From CAVQKZ01 sp963837325 (GTDB lineage: Bacteria > Actinomycetota > Actinomycetes > Mycobacteriales > Jatrophihabitantaceae): a stretch of DNA of 64,000 nt. Of this stretch, positions 62,859 through 64,000 are shown in pieces. Position 1 is the stretch's first letter. Each line of letters begins with the position of its first letter. Location of the stretch: contig CAWIMV010000001.1 of NCBI GenBank assembly GCA_963837325.1, positions 2,934,714-2,998,713 of the forward strand, given 5' to 3'. Under the pieces are notes generated by a model, which saw only the letters and a program-made list of their open reading frames with translations, had not been told where the DNA came from and ran no database searches. The translations under genes were made by a program, and so were the position numbers.

Positions 62859-64000
62859 TGGACCACAACTACCACCCTCAGCGCGGACGTTCTCGTCATC
62901 GGTTTCGGCAAGGGCGGCAAGACCGCCGCACACGTGCTCACTCATGCTGGGAAGCGCTGATCCTCGTCGAGCGGTCGGAGAACATGTACGGCGGCACCTG
63001 CCCGAACATGGGCTGTGTCCCGACCAAGATGCTGGTCCACTATTCGAACGCGAAACGGCGGAGGATGACGCCCAGGAGTTTTTCGCCAACTCCGTGGCCG
63101 GTGTACGGCGCTGACCAGCGCTTTCCGGGCCGGCAATTTCGCCCGTCTGGACGGCAAGGACACCGCTATCGTCATTACCGGCGCGGTCCGCTTTCTCGAC
63201 GCCCACACCGTCGCCGTCGGCGACGGATAAGACGGGTAACCGTCACCGCGCCGATCATTCTGATCAACACCGGTTCGGAGCCGGTGATCCCGGACATCCC
63301 CGGGTTCGCGAACACACGCACGGGTCAGCAGCACCGACCTGATCCAGAAGGACCAACTTCCGGCCCGCCTCGTCATCCTCGGCGGCGGCTACCTCGGCCT
63401 GGAATTCGCCGCGATCTACCAGAGCTTCGGCGCGGAGGTAACCGTGCTCGAGACCGCCCAGCGCCTGCTCGCGGGTGAAGACGAGGACATCGCGCAGGAG
63501 CCACCGGCATCCTCGCCGGGACGGGATCGAGCTCATCACTGCGGCCAGGGCGTCGGCGTCCTGACAACGACACGACCTCGACCATAGCTACGAGAAGGAC
63601 GGGCAGACCCTGTTCGGTCGAGGCGGAAGCTCTGCTGGCCGCGACCGGCGACGACCGGCCATCTCGAACTCGACCTCGGCGCCGCCGGCGTCCGCCACCG
63701 CATCGAGGAGCGATAGAGGTCGACGAGCTTCTGCGTACCACCCAGCCACACATTTTCGCCCTTGGCGATGTCAACGGTGGACCGCAGTTCACCTATGTCT
63801 CTCTCGACGACGCGCGCATCGTTCTCGACCAGTTGCTCGGCGATGGCAAGCGCACCACCACCGACCGAGTTGCCGTTCCGCGGACCCTGTTCATAATATC
63901 CCCGTTGGCAACCGCGGGCCTCACCGAGAAGGAGGCCCGTGCCCAGGGCCGCACGATCAAGGTATCTCGCGAGAACGTCGCCGACATCGTCGCGATGCCC
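62859..64000 (+). pseudogene. RclA-like flavoprotein disulfide reductase, multiply frameshifted, cut by window end
   Basis: Pieces in changing plus frames follow the order of RclA, a FAD/NAD(P)-dependent pyridine nucleotide-disulfide oxidoreductase protecting against reactive chlorine. Seen are VLVIGFGKGGKTAAHVLTHA, then ENMYGGTCPNMGCVPTKML (the redox CxxxxC pair) and VHYS, IILINTGSEPVIPDIPGF, LPARLVILGGGYLGLEFAAI, FALGDVNGGPQFTYVSLDDA, and the start of the dimerisation domain. At least five frame changes occur in 1.1 kb, and a stop follows THAGKR, so the gene is dead as read. The Gly-Phe-Gly-Lys opening and the MYGGTC site fit RclA better than mercuric reductase or lipoamide dehydrogenase. 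Confidence 0.72.

Noticed and set aside
62859..64000. The degenerate disulfide reductase as the missing E3 of the 2-oxo acid dehydrogenase
   Set aside because: The GFGKGGK opening and MYGGTC active site fit RclA rather than lipoamide dehydrogenase, it is 48 kb away, and it is broken in many places.
1..64000. tRNA, rRNA, riboswitch or CRISPR features
   Set aside because: No cloverleaf ends, conserved rRNA stretches or regularly spaced direct repeats were recognised; the only dispersed repeat is the 14-bp operator.

Overview
The window is high-GC DNA (roughly two thirds G+C by eye) with GTG and TTG starts, AGGAGG-type ribosome sites and densely overlapping operons. Gene families such as IclR/LacI/GntR-type catabolic regulators, SsuABC-type and Liv-type importers and alpha-beta fused E1 enzymes fit a catabolically versatile soil actinomycete. 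I cannot name the genus. No rRNA, tRNA or CRISPR array was seen.

Layout. (1) 1-490: the 3' end of an IS3-type transposase. (2) 770-3596 (minus): an SsuABC/TauABC-like importer, next to a DcuS/DcuR-like two-component system at 3831-6133 (plus). (3) 6287-10797 (minus): an operon with a 6-oxocamphor-hydrolase-like crotonase, split transketolase, a 3-hydroxyisobutyrate-dehydrogenase-like enzyme and a GntR/FCD regulator. (4) 10930-14450 (minus): lipoyl E2 and fused E1 of a 2-oxo acid dehydrogenase, divergent from a frameshifted VOC protein and a second GntR/FCD regulator; two TGGATCCA palindromes lie between them. (5) 15826-56669: a large catabolic island with a flavocytochrome-like oxidoreductase, aldo-keto reductase, quinone reductase, FAD oxidoreductase, Liv-type importer, acyl-CoA dehydrogenase, two DapA-family aldolases, zinc alcohol dehydrogenase, creatininase-family amidohydrolase, a TPP enzyme, two-subunit molybdenum hydroxylase, aldehyde dehydrogenase, two M24 proteins, MFS exporter/importer, CocE-like hydrolase, three paralogous C-C-bond-type alpha/beta hydrolases, a beta-propeller protein, a second SsuABC-type importer, and two LacI regulators. 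(6) 56946-59764: a UvrA-like ATPase and a small monooxygenase-fold protein. (7) 59765-64000: a decayed region holding a scrambled MarR remnant and a divergent pair that looks like a degenerate RclR/RclA (reactive-chlorine resistance) system.

The most striking signal is a 14-bp palindrome, consensus TGCAAnCGnTTGCA, found ten times between 17.6 and 51.3 kb, each time in front of a catabolic or transport operon. This has the form of a LacI-family operator, and two paralogous LacI regulators are encoded inside the same island, so the island is probably one regulon for one substrate class. The enzymes (Mo hydroxylase, C-C hydrolases, creatinase/creatininase-fold amidohydrolases, aldolases, TPP enzyme, dehydrogenases) suggest ring hydroxylation, ring opening and beta-oxidation-like breakdown of a cyclic, possibly nitrogen-containing compound. 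The substrate cannot be read from the sequence.

Four otherwise intact genes (VOC, FAD oxidoreductase, TPP enzyme, UvrA-like) each carry a single frameshift, and all four fit one extra base, so sequence error should be excluded before calling them pseudogenes.
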